A stretch of 64,000 bases of DNA from Weissella confusa (lineage in GTDB: Bacteria > Bacillota > Bacilli > Lactobacillales > Lactobacillaceae). Below are positions 36,351 through 45,868 of this stretch, piece after piece (the stretch's first letter is position 1; every line of letters begins with the position of its first letter). Position numbers and translations under genes: made by a program. The stretch spans positions 622,501-686,500 of the forward strand of contig CP168942.1 in assembly GCA_041871065.1 (NCBI GenBank). Direction: 5' to 3'. Under the pieces are notes generated by a model. That model had not been told where the DNA came from. It made no database searches and worked only from the letters and a program-made list of their open reading frames with translations.

Positions 36351-36385
36351 TACTGAAAAACACTCAACCTTGGTTGGGTGTTTTT
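36351..36385 (+). repeat. Right copy of the rpmE2-terminator repeat (attR candidate)
   Basis: ATACTGAAAA followed by the hairpin ACACTCAACC-TT-GGTTGGGTGT and TTTTT, matching the rpmE2 terminator at 34668-34705 except for one missing G. It lies only 27 bases before the next start codon. Confidence 0.75.
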
Positions 36386-36411
36386 GTTCTAGTACAGGAA
36401 AGAGAAAAGAT

Positions 36412-36945
36412 ATGAAGTTTGAAATTAATCACGTTGTCGATAACATTTTGACTGAACACGAAGATCCCTATGTGGGTTATCAAATGAGTGGGCAAGGGTC
36501 CACTGAAAGCGCTGAGAAGTTTTTCAATCGTGAATTGATGACTGAGATTCGTCCACTGGTTGATGAATTGAATGATGATTTAGATGGTACTGGGGTGTTT
36601 GAGTTGCACACGGTGCAAGTCTCATACAATGGGGATGAATTGGAATTGCGTTTCAAGGTGCCGGTTGATTTGACTGAAACAGCGAGCTACTTTAACGAGC
36701 TAGATGATGGTGAAGAACGTATTGCATCGATTCCAACCACATCAGCAATTCAACTTGCACCACGTACACGTGATGAACAAATGCTATACACGGTTGTTGA
36801 AGACCGATTGCAAAGTCGCAAGCGTCGTGTAGCCATGGTAGGTGTTAATCTATCCGATATGGCCGAATTCCTAATGACGATTCCAATGAACTTGGCAAAG
36901 TCATATGATGACGCGCTAGTGCGTGGGCAAATCGGACGTCGATAA
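36412..36945 (+). CDS. Unknown acidic protein (177 aa)
   Basis: No domain recognised. Soluble, acidic, 177 residues, beginning KFEINHVVDNILTEH, with a beta-rich centre (VFELHTVQVSYNGDELELRF) and a helical C-terminus (LSDMAEFLMTIPMNLAK). AGGAAAG precedes ATG 36412. It lies just right of the element's right repeat, so before insertion it was probably the direct neighbour of rpmE2. Confidence 0.65.
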   Translation: MKFEINHVVDNILTEHEDPYVGYQMSGQGSTESAEKFFNRELMTEIRPLVDELNDDLDGTGVFELHTVQVSYNGDELELRFKVPVDLTETASYFNELDDGEERIASIPTTSAIQLAPRTRDEQMLYTVVEDRLQSRKRRVAMVGVNLSDMAEFLMTIPMNLAKSYDDALVRGQIGRR

Positions 36946-37066
36946 GAGGCTAACCGACGAATAAATAGGCCAGTCAGAGCAGGGTTTTTAATAATTTCAA
37001 GACCTTACTTTTTGTCAGTCGCGGCTATATAATAATGGAGCTTTAAAGAAAGAAGGAAAATTATTA

Positions 37067-37780
37067 ATGGCTAAGACAGCTTTGGTTACTGGTGCAAACA
37101 AGGGAATCGGTTATGCGATTGCAACGCAATTGCTACAAATGGGCTACACCGTATTGGTCGGCGCACGTGACGCCGAGCGTGGTGCAGCTGCTGTGAGCGA
37201 GTTGCAAGCATTTGGTAATGCAGAATTGTTGTTGATTGATGTTGCTAACTTGGATAGCATCCATGAAGCAGTAGCAAACATCAACGCGAACTACAACGGA
37301 TTGGATTTGTTGATCAACAATGCCGGTATTTCAGGTGATATGGAACGTACGGCATGGGAGTTCGAAGCACAAGAGTTGCTTGATATCTATAAGGTCGACT
37401 TCATCGGACCATACGAGTTGACGAAGGGGCTTTTGCCAGTACTACAAAAGAACAATGGAACGATTGTTAACGTTTCAACGCCAATTGAGCCAGGTAAGTG
37501 GTGGCACCCACTTGGTTACATGGCTGCTAAGGCACCGCTTAATGTGATGACGAAGGACTTCGGTCTTGAATTCGAACAAAAGGGTATGCCTGTTGAGATT
37601 TTTGCCGTGATGCCAGGTGCTGTTTCAACTGACTTGAACGGCCACATTCAAGGTGACTTCGTTCGTACGACAGAAAATGCCGCTGAACTGATTTTGTCAT
37701 TCTTCTTTGATGATCAAAACCACAACGGCCAAGTTATCAATGAAGACGGTTCAGTCGTTAACTACAATCCACAACACTAA
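37067..37780 (+). CDS. SDR family oxidoreductase
   Basis: A 237-aa short-chain dehydrogenase/reductase. The cofactor site is VTGANKGIGYAIA, the structural motif is LINNAG, and the catalytic set is Ser in VNVSTP and Tyr/Lys in GYMAAKAPL. It resembles carbonyl reductases of plant and bacterial type. AGAAGGAAAATT precedes ATG 37067. Single gene with its own terminator; substrate unknown. Confidence 0.93.
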   Translation: MAKTALVTGANKGIGYAIATQLLQMGYTVLVGARDAERGAAAVSELQAFGNAELLLIDVANLDSIHEAVANINANYNGLDLLINNAGISGDMERTAWEFEAQELLDIYKVDFIGPYELTKGLLPVLQKNNGTIVNVSTPIEPGKWWHPLGYMAAKAPLNVMTKDFGLEFEQKGMPVEIFAVMPGAVSTDLNGHIQGDFVRTTENAAELILSFFFDDQNHNGQVINEDGSVVNYNPQH

Positions 37781-37784
37781 AAAG

Positions 37785-37818
37785 AAAACATCCAACACTT
37801 TGCGGTTGGATGTTTTTT
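37785..37818 (+). terminator. Terminator of the SDR gene
   Basis: AAAACATCCAAC pairs perfectly with GTTGGATGTTTT, followed by further T residues. Confidence 0.9.
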
Positions 37819-38047
37819 GTAAAACGAATCAAAATTCGAATTTTTCTTCTGAATATATACACCGTACAATGCATATACCGCAAAAACATGCACGAATACT
37901 CAAAAAAGAGTGCAAAAAAATACATTGATGTGCTATGATATTATTCGTTGTCAAAAGGGTTTGCCTTTTGGCTGATGAATAAAAAGAGAATAAAAGAGAA
38001 AATGAATTTGTATATGATAGCAAATTTATTCAGAGGAGGGGCAGCGC

Positions 38048-39424
38048 ATGGCAGACAAAAACGCCGCGCCTGATTCGCTAAATCGCGGGTTATCTAAGCG
38101 TCACGTGACGATGATTGCGATTGGTGGAACAATTGGAACAGGATTGTTCTTGGGAGCCGGAGACTCAATCAGTCTGACGGGACCATCAATCCTATTTGTT
38201 TATTTACTAACAGGAATCTTCCTATATATTATGATGCGTGCCATCGGCGAGTTGCTTTACGCCGATCCGGACAACAACTCATTTGTGGCCTTTGTGTCAA
38301 AGTACTTAGGTCCGGGGGCCGGGCACTTTGTAGGTTGGTCATACTGGATTACATTGATTTTGCCAGCCATGGCGGAGTTGACGGCCATCGGGCTATATGT
38401 CCAATACTGGTTACCAAATGTGCCAGCATGGTTAATCGAAATTATCGTGATGATTCTGTTGGTGGGGGTTAACCTGTTCGCGGTTAACTTCTTCGGTGAA
38501 GCAGAGTTTTGGTTCTCATCAATCAAGATTATTGCTATCCTAGGTATTATCGCAACGGGAATTATTATGATGCTGACTGGTTTCAATGCACCAGGAGCAC
38601 ATGGTGGACCAGTTTCACTAGGTAATATTACGCACAACTTCAAGTTCTTCCCAAATGGTGGGATGAGCTTCATGCAAGCATTCCCAATGGTCTTCTTCGC
38701 GTTCGTTGGAATTGAATTCGTTGGTTTGATGTCAGCGGAAACAAAGAACCCACGCGAGGTGATGCCAAAGGTTATCAACACGGTGTTATTCCGTATTTTG
38801 ATTTTCTACGTGGGGGCCTTGGCAATTATCATGTCAATTTATGATTGGCACTACTTGCCATCAAACCAAAGTCCATTCGTGTTTATCTTTAAGTTAATCG
38901 GTATTCACTGGGCAGCAGCGTTGTTGAACTTCGTGGTTTTGACAGCAGCGATGTCAGCCTTGAATACGTTGATTTACTCAGCCGGACGAGACGTTTACGC
39001 GTTGGCTTTGGAAAACACAGGGAAGTGGCAATCATACTTCAAGGTGCTATCAATGAAGGCAATCCCATCACGTGCGGTATTGTTCTCAGCAATCTTGATT
39101 ATGTTGACGCCGATCATCAACGCATTGCCAATCTTTGAATCAGCATTTAACTTCTTCGCATCAGCTACGGCGGCGATTACGTTGGTTATCTACAGCTTGA
39201 TTATGTTGGCCCACCGCAAGTATCGCGCTAGTGCAGACTACATTGAAGATGGCTTCAAGATGCCTTTCTACAAGATTGCTAGTCCATTGACGCTCGCATT
39301 CTTCTTGTTCATCTTCGGAACCTTGTTCTTGGACAAGACCGATATGATTGCAGCCTTTGGTGGTATCGCCTGGACGATTGGTTACGGTTGGTACAGCCAC
39401 AAGAAGTATGGCATGAAATTTTAA
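38048..39424 (+). CDS. APC family amino-acid permease
   Basis: A 458-aa amino-acid permease with about 12 membrane segments. The start LSKRHVTMIAIGGTIGTGLF (substrate-binding loop GTIGTGLF) and GPSILFVYLLTGIFLYIMMR place it in the AnsP/ProY-like amino-acid transporter group. FVGIEFVGLMSAETKNPREV is the conserved loop of this family. GAGGAGGGGCAGC precedes ATG 38048. Upstream (37950-37985) an imperfect hairpin of CAAAAGG/CCTTTTG lies in the leader. Substrate unknown. Confidence 0.92.
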   Translation: MADKNAAPDSLNRGLSKRHVTMIAIGGTIGTGLFLGAGDSISLTGPSILFVYLLTGIFLYIMMRAIGELLYADPDNNSFVAFVSKYLGPGAGHFVGWSYWITLILPAMAELTAIGLYVQYWLPNVPAWLIEIIVMILLVGVNLFAVNFFGEAEFWFSSIKIIAILGIIATGIIMMLTGFNAPGAHGGPVSLGNITHNFKFFPNGGMSFMQAFPMVFFAFVGIEFVGLMSAETKNPREVMPKVINTVLFRILIFYVGALAIIMSIYDWHYLPSNQSPFVFIFKLIGIHWAAALLNFVVLTAAMSALNTLIYSAGRDVYALALENTGKWQSYFKVLSMKAIPSRAVLFSAILIMLTPIINALPIFESAFNFFASATAAITLVIYSLIMLAHRKYRASADYIEDGFKMPFYKIASPLTLAFFLFIFGTLFLDKTDMIAAFGGIAWTIGYGWYSHKKYGMKF

Positions 39425-39430
39425 AAACGA

Positions 39431-39463
39431 TTAAACTCACTGACTTTGGTTGGTGAGTTTTTT
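39431..39463 (+). terminator. Terminator of the permease gene
   Basis: AAACTCACTGAC pairs with GTTGGTGAGTTT (two G-U pairs), followed by TTTT. Confidence 0.85.
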
Positions 39464-39528
39464 TCTGGTTTGTTTTTATATTAAAATTCAATTAGAATAA
39501 AGAAACGACTAAAAACGGAGGTTATGAG

Positions 39529-41037
39529 ATGACGGACTCATACACAGGTGCGGATTTACGTGCGCTATTGAAAGAACAAGCCTTGCTGGAAGAAACGATG
39601 GCTTTGGCAAGCTGGGACCAATTAACTGGGATGCCTAAGGATTCAGGTGAATTTCGTGCGGAACTACAAAGTTATCTAACAGAGAAGTATTTGGGCGTTT
39701 CAACTGGTGACCAAGCCAAAGCGTTGGTGGCTTACTTTGATGAACACGCTGCAGAACTTTCTGATGATGAACAAGCTTTGTTTGCGAAGTTTAAGGAAGA
39801 TTATGAGCGTGATGCGCTTGTGCCAGCTGACGAGTACATTGCTTTTAATAAGTTGAGCTCATCAGCGCAAGACGCGTGGTCAGAGGCTCGTGAGCAAGAT
39901 GATTACAGCATCTACGCACCGTACCTCCAACAATTGATTGCTTTGAAGCGCAAGTTTATCACGTACTGGCGCAAGGATGAGGCCACACCATATGATGTGT
40001 TGCTGAACCAATTTGAGCCTGGCTTGACGGTTGAAAAGTTGGACGCAGTCTTTAACGAAGTGAAGGCGGGCGTAGTGGCCTTGCGTGATCGTTTGGCAAC
40101 TGAAGGAACTGAGCCAGATGACAGTTTCCTCCACCGTGATGTGGCGATTGCTGATCAACGTGGGTACGTTTGGGATGCCGCAGTTCGTTTGGGCTACGAT
40201 CCAAACAAGGGACGATTGGACGATACGATTCACCCATTTATGCAAGATTTGAACCGCAATGATGCTCGTATTACAACGCGTTGGGCAACCGATGATTTCC
40301 AGATGGCAGTGTTGGGAATTTTGCACGAAGCGGGGCACGGTCTATTTGCACAAAACGTGGCGCCAAAGTGGGATTACACACCATTTAACAAAGCCATTGC
40401 GATGAGTATTCATGAGTCACAGTCACTCTTTAATGAAGTGGTCATTGGTCGTTCAGAAGCCTTTTTGCGCCATGATTACCCAATTATGCAAGCAGCCTTC
40501 CACGGTGTCCTAGATGATGTAGATTTTGAAACGTTCTACAAGGGTTGGATGAAGACACAAGCCAGTTTGATTCGTACGGAAGCTGATCCATTGACATATC
40601 CATTGCACATCATCATACGCTATGAAATTGAGAAGGCCATCTTCAATGATGACATCTATGTCGAAACGTTGCCTGAGTTGTGGAATGCCAAGTATGAAGA
40701 GTATCTTGGTATTCGACCACCGTCAGATTTGACAGGAATCCTACAAGATATCCACTGGGCTGGGGGCGACTTTGGTTACTTCCCATCATATGCATTGGGC
40801 CACTTGTATGCTGCCCAATTCCGTCATGAGATGGCGAAGACGTTGGATATTGATGCCTTGCTTGAAGCCGGTGACACTCAACCGTTGTTCGACTGGCGTA
40901 GGGAGCATGTGTGGCAATATGGGGCTTCAAAGACCCCATCACAAGTATTGCGTGATGCTACCGGCGAAGACTTGAACCCACAATACTGGTTGGACTTGCA
41001 AACACGTCGTTATTTGCAAGCTTACAACATTAAGTAA
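39529..41037 (+). CDS. M32 family carboxypeptidase
   Basis: A 502-aa cytoplasmic metallocarboxypeptidase (thermostable carboxypeptidase 1 type). The zinc site HEAGH in ILHEAGHGLF (about residue 265) and the downstream SIHESQSLFNE (third ligand Glu) are intact, as is IRPPSDLTGILQDIHWAGGDFG typical of M32 (split here: IRPPSDLTG and ILQDIHW). It removes C-terminal residues from peptides, except Pro. GGAGGTTATGAG precedes ATG 39529. Confidence 0.93.
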   Translation: MTDSYTGADLRALLKEQALLEETMALASWDQLTGMPKDSGEFRAELQSYLTEKYLGVSTGDQAKALVAYFDEHAAELSDDEQALFAKFKEDYERDALVPADEYIAFNKLSSSAQDAWSEAREQDDYSIYAPYLQQLIALKRKFITYWRKDEATPYDVLLNQFEPGLTVEKLDAVFNEVKAGVVALRDRLATEGTEPDDSFLHRDVAIADQRGYVWDAAVRLGYDPNKGRLDDTIHPFMQDLNRNDARITTRWATDDFQMAVLGILHEAGHGLFAQNVAPKWDYTPFNKAIAMSIHESQSLFNEVVIGRSEAFLRHDYPIMQAAFHGVLDDVDFETFYKGWMKTQASLIRTEADPLTYPLHIIIRYEIEKAIFNDDIYVETLPELWNAKYEEYLGIRPPSDLTGILQDIHWAGGDFGYFPSYALGHLYAAQFRHEMAKTLDIDALLEAGDTQPLFDWRREHVWQYGASKTPSQVLRDATGEDLNPQYWLDLQTRRYLQAYNIK

Positions 41038-41057
41038 ATAACTGAAGGTGATATTTT

Positions 41058-41104
41058 AAGGCCGTGAATTTCTTGAGACAGATTCAAGAGATTCACGGCC
41101 TTTT
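41058..41104 (+). terminator. Terminator of the carboxypeptidase gene
   Basis: AAGGCCGTGAAT pairs perfectly with ATTCACGGCCTT, with CTTGA/TTCAAG inside, followed by TTTT. Confidence 0.85.
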
Positions 41105-41185
41105 ATGTTTGGCTTGTGCTTCACTGAAGTTTGGTTTTTGGTCGGTTCATTATGATTGCAAACAATCGAAAGAGAGGCAATCCTT

Positions 41186-42262
41186 ATGACAAAGACTAAT
41201 AATTCGGCGGCCGTGATTCTCATTCCGGCCTATGAACCAACAGAAAATTTCATTACCGTGATGATGAACCTGCAGGCAGTGACCAATCGTCCGGTTGTTG
41301 TAGTGGATGATGGATCAGGCATCCACTACCAAACAATCTTTGCGCAAATCGAAGAGCTAGTTGCCACGGTACTAGTACATGACCAGAATCGCGGTAAAGG
41401 TGTGGCTCTTAAAACAGGTATTAAGTATGTCCAAACAGCATTTCCCAACACAGCTGGCATTGTGACAGCCGATTCAGATGGTCAGCACGCCATTTCTGAC
41501 ATTATTCGGATTGCGGAAAAGCTGGAAACGGGAACAGATGACTTGATTCTGGGTGTCCGTAATTTTGAAAAGGGGGCTGTACCGCCCAAATCTTACTGGG
41601 GTAACAAATTAACCAGTAAGATGACGCAATTTGCAACGGGGTTAGTCATACCGGATACCCAAACCGGCTTACGTGGTTTGCCTCGCAACACATTATCAGC
41701 GATGAGCGAGATTAGTGGTGACCGATTTGAATATGAAATGAACATGTTGCTGGAGTCACAAGAACGGGACATCGGTCTAGCACTGGTGCCAATTCAAACT
41801 ATTTATGAGGGTAACAATGAAGGTACCCATTTTCACCCAATTCGTGATTCCTTATTGGTCTACAAACGCTTTTTGAAATTTGCCTTCTCATCATTGAGTT
41901 CGGCGATGGTTGATATTGCGTTGTTTGCAGTTTTGCTGCTGACCTTGTTTAAAGGGGCTTCCACAATGAGTTTATTAGGGGCATCGGTGCTGGCTCGATT
42001 CATCTCTGGTATTTTTAACTTCATCCTTAATCAACGATGGGTGTTTAAGTCACAAAATACGACTGGTGATCGTCGCCGCTATGTCGCATTATTTACCTTT
42101 CAAATGGTCTTATCAGCAGGCCTATTACAGTTGGTGGATACGTTTATTCCGCATCCAGTGCCGGTAAAAATAATGGTAGATACCTTAATATTTGTTGGTA
42201 GCTATTTAGTACAAAAGAAATTGGTTTTCAAATCACGAATGGAGAGAACGCATGAAGCGTAA
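41186..42262 (+). CDS. Glycosyltransferase family 2 fused to a GtrA-like membrane domain
   Basis: A 358-aa protein. The GT2 domain (about residues 8-225) resembles polyprenyl-phosphate sugar synthases: VILIPAYEPTENF, VVVVDDGSG and the metal-binding DSDGQH. The C-terminal part (about 235-350) has four membrane segments of the GtrA type with ARFISGIFNFILNQRWVFK. Such fusions make or flip lipid-linked sugars for surface glycosylation. AGAGAGGCAATCCTT precedes ATG 41186. It overlaps the next gene by 11 bases and opens the 41.2-46.5 kb cluster. Confidence 0.9.
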   Translation: MTKTNNSAAVILIPAYEPTENFITVMMNLQAVTNRPVVVVDDGSGIHYQTIFAQIEELVATVLVHDQNRGKGVALKTGIKYVQTAFPNTAGIVTADSDGQHAISDIIRIAEKLETGTDDLILGVRNFEKGAVPPKSYWGNKLTSKMTQFATGLVIPDTQTGLRGLPRNTLSAMSEISGDRFEYEMNMLLESQERDIGLALVPIQTIYEGNNEGTHFHPIRDSLLVYKRFLKFAFSSLSSAMVDIALFAVLLLTLFKGASTMSLLGASVLARFISGIFNFILNQRWVFKSQNTTGDRRRYVALFTFQMVLSAGLLQLVDTFIPHPVPVKIMVDTLIFVGSYLVQKKLVFKSRMERTHEA

Positions 42263-43145
42263 GTTAACGTTAGTGACATCCGCAATTTTGACGGTTTATA
42301 CGAGTTTTACACTGGTTGATACGTTTATGATACAGCACAGTGGTACAGCAATTGCGACGAGCACGCAAACCGTCAAGACAACTGCGAAGAAAGATTCAAG
42401 TACGGTCAAAAAGACGGCCACGTCCTATGAGGATAGTCACATGAGTATTAACGTCACAACCGAACGGGTTGATGGCACAACGGTCTACGTGGCGGACATA
42501 ACAGTCGATGATCCAAGCTTGTTACAAACGGCCTTGGCTAATAATACATATGGGCGTAACTACACTGAAAAAACGTCATCGATGGCAAGCGAGCATAATG
42601 CGATTTTTGCGATTAATGGTGATTATTATGGTTTCCGCGATACTGGTTATGTTGTGCGCAATGGCACATTGTATCGCGATACTGTGGCAACCGATACGGA
42701 TGCGTTAGTTATTGATAGCGACGGCAATATGAAGTCAGTTAATCAGAGCGATGAAACGGCGAGTGAACTACTTAAAAATGGTGCCCAGCAGGTACTAAGT
42801 TTTGGCCCAACGCTGGTTGAAAACGGCAAAGTGACGGTCTCTGAAGACGCTGAAGTTGGTCAATCACAGGCTTCTAATCCACGTACCGCAATTGGACAGG
42901 TTGGTAAAAATCATTACGTGGTGGTGGTTTCTGATGGTCGAACGTCTGAATCGACAGGGCTGTCTTTGTATCAATTAGCAAATGTCATGAAAAGTCATGG
43001 GGCAACCTACGCCTACAATTTGGACGGCGGGGGATCATCAACCATGGTGCTCAATGGCAAGGTGATTAACAATCCAGTTGGTGGATCTGGCCAGTCTAGT
43101 GAACGGGCGGTGTCAGATATGTTGTACTTTGGCTACAGTGAGTAA
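42252..43145 (+). CDS. Exported phosphodiester glycosidase family protein
   Basis: A 297-aa protein with an N-terminal membrane anchor (about residues 5-25) and an extracellular NAGPA-like domain (DUF2233). Typical pieces are AINGDYYGFRDTGYVVRNG, NPRTAIGQVG, YNLDGGGSSTMVLNGK and SERAVSDMLYFG. The human relative removes GlcNAc from GlcNAc-1-phosphomannose; bacterial members occur in exopolysaccharide loci. The gene overlaps the glycosyltransferase-GtrA gene, so the two are translationally coupled and probably act on the same surface glycan. Confidence 0.9.
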   Translation: MKRKLTLVTSAILTVYTSFTLVDTFMIQHSGTAIATSTQTVKTTAKKDSSTVKKTATSYEDSHMSINVTTERVDGTTVYVADITVDDPSLLQTALANNTYGRNYTEKTSSMASEHNAIFAINGDYYGFRDTGYVVRNGTLYRDTVATDTDALVIDSDGNMKSVNQSDETASELLKNGAQQVLSFGPTLVENGKVTVSEDAEVGQSQASNPRTAIGQVGKNHYVVVVSDGRTSESTGLSLYQLANVMKSHGATYAYNLDGGGSSTMVLNGKVINNPVGGSGQSSERAVSDMLYFGYSE

Positions 43146-43154
43146 GGAGGGAAC

Positions 43155-43523
43155 ATGGCAAAATATCAAACGGCGTTTAAGTGGTTGGGTGTGACAGGAT
43201 TTATCTTTGTTTTCCACCTGATTTACAACTATTTCGGTCACGGGGTACAGTCGTCAAAAATGAATTGGGCATGGTTAGTACCCGCAGCGGTGTTGATTTG
43301 GCAAGTATTGGTGGTAACCATTAAGCCAGCAATTGCCCAATCCCCAAAATACAAAACGTTCTGGGCGTGGGGCAATTTGGCCACTTGGTCGGTCATCATT
43401 GCCTTGATCGTCGCGGGTATCTTAGAAATTGCCGGGACGGGCTCGACCTTTATTGTTGGGTACTATGTTATTTCAGCGTTGCTATTAATTGGTGGTGTAT
43501 TTCAAACAATTAAATCGGCCTAA
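43155..43523 (+). CDS. Four-helix membrane protein of unknown function
   Basis: A 122-aa protein with four membrane segments (about residues 10-28, 38-55, 70-90 and 98-118). No family recognised. AAGGAGGGAAC precedes ATG 43155, 9 bases after the glycosidase stop. Terminator 43530-43557 follows, so it closes the first transcriptional segment of the cluster. Confidence 0.7.
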   Translation: MAKYQTAFKWLGVTGFIFVFHLIYNYFGHGVQSSKMNWAWLVPAAVLIWQVLVVTIKPAIAQSPKYKTFWAWGNLATWSVIIALIVAGILEIAGTGSTFIVGYYVISALLLIGGVFQTIKSA

Positions 43524-43529
43524 CGTGGA

Positions 43530-43557
43530 TAGATCAGTCAAATGGCTGGTCTTTTTT
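43530..43557 (+). terminator. Internal terminator of the surface-polymer cluster
   Basis: AGATCAGTC pairs with GGCTGGTCT (G-U pairs included), followed by TTTTT. TTGACA near 43577 may belong to a promoter for the next gene, though the matching -10 box is weak. Confidence 0.65.
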
Positions 43558-43652
43558 AATTCACAAATTTTAAGTTTGACATTAGCTCCCTTGAGTGAAG
43601 CTTTAAGGTTCAACCGGCATAGTAATAGTACAAATTATCGAGGTGAAAGAAA

Positions 43653-45104
43653 ATGATGAAAAATAAAAAAGCAGTCGCAACGATTGGTGTGCTAGGCGTA
43701 ATGGCGCTAGGTGGTGCTAGTTATGCGGTGATGCAATCAGATACTGACGACACGAATACCGAAGTAGCAAAAACAGCTAGTGCCAAAAGCTCATCGACGA
43801 CCACCACGAATAAGCTCGCTGTAACAGCTTATCCAACCGCAGCGCAAACCGGCGATGCATCTGGCAAGGTGACGGCCGATGGTACGGTGGATTTATCTAA
43901 GATGAAGGCAACTGGATCTGGTGTAAAGGTGTCCGATAAAACCATCACGATTTCTAAGGGTGGTACGTATTACGTGACAGGATCAGCGAGCGATGCACAA
44001 ATTGTCGTTGATGCCGGTGACAAGGATGAAGTCACAATCATTATGAACGGCGTGAATCTGACATCGACGACTGGTCCAGCTATCTATGAGAAGAACGCGG
44101 ACAAGACCATTATTTCATCAGCAACCAATTCAATTAATTTGATTGACGGTGGCACAATTGCTGATACCGACGAGGAGAAAGCAGCCGTTTATGCAACGCA
44201 CGACTTAACCTTTAAGGGTGACGGTGTGGTCGCAATTAATGGTGATTCAAAGGATGCGGTTTATACCAAGGATGATTTGAAAATCAAGTCAGGTACGGTG
44301 TTTGCCAAGGCAATTAAAGACGGTTTAGTTGGTCATGATTCGGTGCACATTACCGACGGTACGGTTAACGTATCAGCTGGGGATGATGCGATTGAATCAA
44401 ATCAAGACAACGACGAAAATAAGGGCTTGGTTGAAATTACTGGTGGAGACGTTACAGTCGCCACGGGTACGGAAGATGGTAATCATGGTATTTCGGCCGA
44501 ACGTAAACTGGTGATTTCAGGCGGTAAGGTTGCGGTCACAAGTTCATATGAAGGTATGCAAGCCAATGAAATCGATATCGATGGTGGTGAAACCACGATT
44601 AGTAGTACGGATGATGCGGTGAATGCCTCAGGTAGTTACAAGACACCGATCTTGAATATCACGGCGGGTAAGCTTGTCTTCCTTGCTGGTGGTGACGGCC
44701 TTGATTCAAACGGGGACATCACAATGTCAGGCGGTACGGTCGAAGCGATGATCAGTTCATCACCAGACAACGAGGCAGTCGATTTGGATGGCACGTTGAC
44801 CTTTACTGGCGGTACGGTGCTCTACGGTGGAACTGGCACTGGAGCAACTTTTGATAACGCCTATGTGAAGTTGCCAAGTGGCGTTAAGCAGGGTGACAAG
44901 GTAACCGTAGTTGATGATGCAAACAAGACGATTGCAAGCTACACGGTTAACGCTGATGGTGACACGGTTGCTGTTGCATCGACCGACATTAAGTCAGGTT
45001 CTACCTATAAGGTAACGGTGAACGGGACGACGACTGAAGTGACGGCTGGTAATGGTTTGACTGAAGGAATGGCTGGTGGTGGGCCGGCCGGTGGCATGCG
45101 TTAG
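43653..45104 (+). CDS. Exported carbohydrate-binding domain protein (DUF4353 type)
   Basis: A 483-aa exported protein. The N-terminal signal (KAVATIGVLGVMALGGASYAV) lacks a lipobox Cys. After a Ser/Thr/Lys-rich linker, residues about 75-430 form repeated beta-strand turns (ITISKGGTYYVTGSASDAQI, GDDAIESNQ, DGNHGISAERKLVISGG, GGDGLDSNGDITMSGGTVEA), the pattern of the Cthe_2159-like right-handed beta-helix that binds acidic carbohydrates with calcium. The C-terminus is Gly-rich (EGMAGGGPAGGMR). GAGGTG precedes ATG 43653. It is 17 bases upstream of the VTC polymerase gene. Confidence 0.85.
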   Translation: MMKNKKAVATIGVLGVMALGGASYAVMQSDTDDTNTEVAKTASAKSSSTTTTNKLAVTAYPTAAQTGDASGKVTADGTVDLSKMKATGSGVKVSDKTITISKGGTYYVTGSASDAQIVVDAGDKDEVTIIMNGVNLTSTTGPAIYEKNADKTIISSATNSINLIDGGTIADTDEEKAAVYATHDLTFKGDGVVAINGDSKDAVYTKDDLKIKSGTVFAKAIKDGLVGHDSVHITDGTVNVSAGDDAIESNQDNDENKGLVEITGGDVTVATGTEDGNHGISAERKLVISGGKVAVTSSYEGMQANEIDIDGGETTISSTDDAVNASGSYKTPILNITAGKLVFLAGGDGLDSNGDITMSGGTVEAMISSSPDNEAVDLDGTLTFTGGTVLYGGTGTGATFDNAYVKLPSGVKQGDKVTVVDDANKTIASYTVNADGDTVAVASTDIKSGSTYKVTVNGTTTEVTAGNGLTEGMAGGGPAGGMR

Positions 45105-45121
45105 GACTGATTGGTGAAAAT

Positions 45122-45868
45122 ATGCAAGTTTTCAATCGATATGAAGTGAAATATATTATTACCCAAGCGCAGTACGAGGGCATTTTGCAGGCGTTGCTTG
45201 CAGCTGAACAGATGCGTCTAGATCGTTACAACCAAACGGGAGAATCGTATCCCATTCAATCGCTTTATTATGCATCAGTAACGGATGCCGTCTCACAGCA
45301 GGCATTGCGATTGGAACCCAATGAATTTAAACAGCGACTCCGCATGCGATCTTATGGACCGGCGAACGCGGATAAGCCGGTTTTCTTGGAGATTAAAAAG
45401 AAGTTTTTGAAGAAAACCTATAAGCGACGCATCACGGTTGATTATGAAACGGCGAATCGCTTCTTGGCTGCCGGTGACTTACCGGATAACCAAATCGGTC
45501 GGGAAGTCCTAGCGTTGGCCCGCAAACAATTGCAACCGGTGATTAAGGTAGCGTATGAACGAGTTGCGCTTCATGCGACGTCATGCGATAGCGATTTACG
45601 GATATCGTTCGACACCAATATTAGGACGTCGACACGCGATTTGAGTATTTCAAGCCAAACAATCGGGGCGACCTTGTTGCCGGCTGGAATGGTATTGATG
45701 GAGATTAAAACCGAGTTGGGGATGCCAACATTTCTCCGCCGAATAGTTGCTGATTATCAGTTACGTCCCACAAGTTTTTCAAAATTTGAACGCGGCCTAA
45801 AACGTAGCTTCCAAGCGAGCGACGAGACTTACACAGACATTTTACAAAAGGAAATTGCACATGCTTAA
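45122..45868 (+). CDS. Polyphosphate polymerase domain protein (VTC type)
   Basis: A 248-aa cytoplasmic protein of the VTC/triphosphate tunnel group, which makes polyphosphate from nucleotide triphosphates in eukaryotic VTC4. Tunnel residues are visible: RYEVKYIIT (Glu/Lys), KQRLRMRSYG (Arg-x-Arg), PVFLEIKKKF (Glu-x-Lys-x-Lys), YKRRITVDY and the late Glu in LMEIKTELG. The start codon lies 17 bases behind the carbohydrate-binding gene, and the end overlaps the DUF4956 gene. Bacterial VTC-like and DUF4956 genes commonly pair. The actual product is not known. Confidence 0.88.
   Translation: MQVFNRYEVKYIITQAQYEGILQALLAAEQMRLDRYNQTGESYPIQSLYYASVTDAVSQQALRLEPNEFKQRLRMRSYGPANADKPVFLEIKKKFLKKTYKRRITVDYETANRFLAAGDLPDNQIGREVLALARKQLQPVIKVAYERVALHATSCDSDLRISFDTNIRTSTRDLSISSQTIGATLLPAGMVLMEIKTELGMPTFLRRIVADYQLRPTSFSKFERGLKRSFQASDETYTDILQKEIAHA

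Larger units (their letters stand above)
34668..36385. mobile_element. Decayed integrative element inserted at the rpmE2 terminator
   Basis: About 1.7 kb lies between two copies of ATACTGAAAA plus the hairpin ACACTCAACCTTGGTTGGGT and its T-tract (34668-34705 and 36351-36385). Next to the left copy is a broken tyrosine-recombinase gene on the minus strand. The interior holds strong hairpins, one small membrane-protein gene and no other recognisable functions. The right copy terminates no gene, as expected for a duplicated attachment site. The size and broken integrase show it can no longer move by itself. Prophage or small satellite origin cannot be distinguished. Confidence 0.7.
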
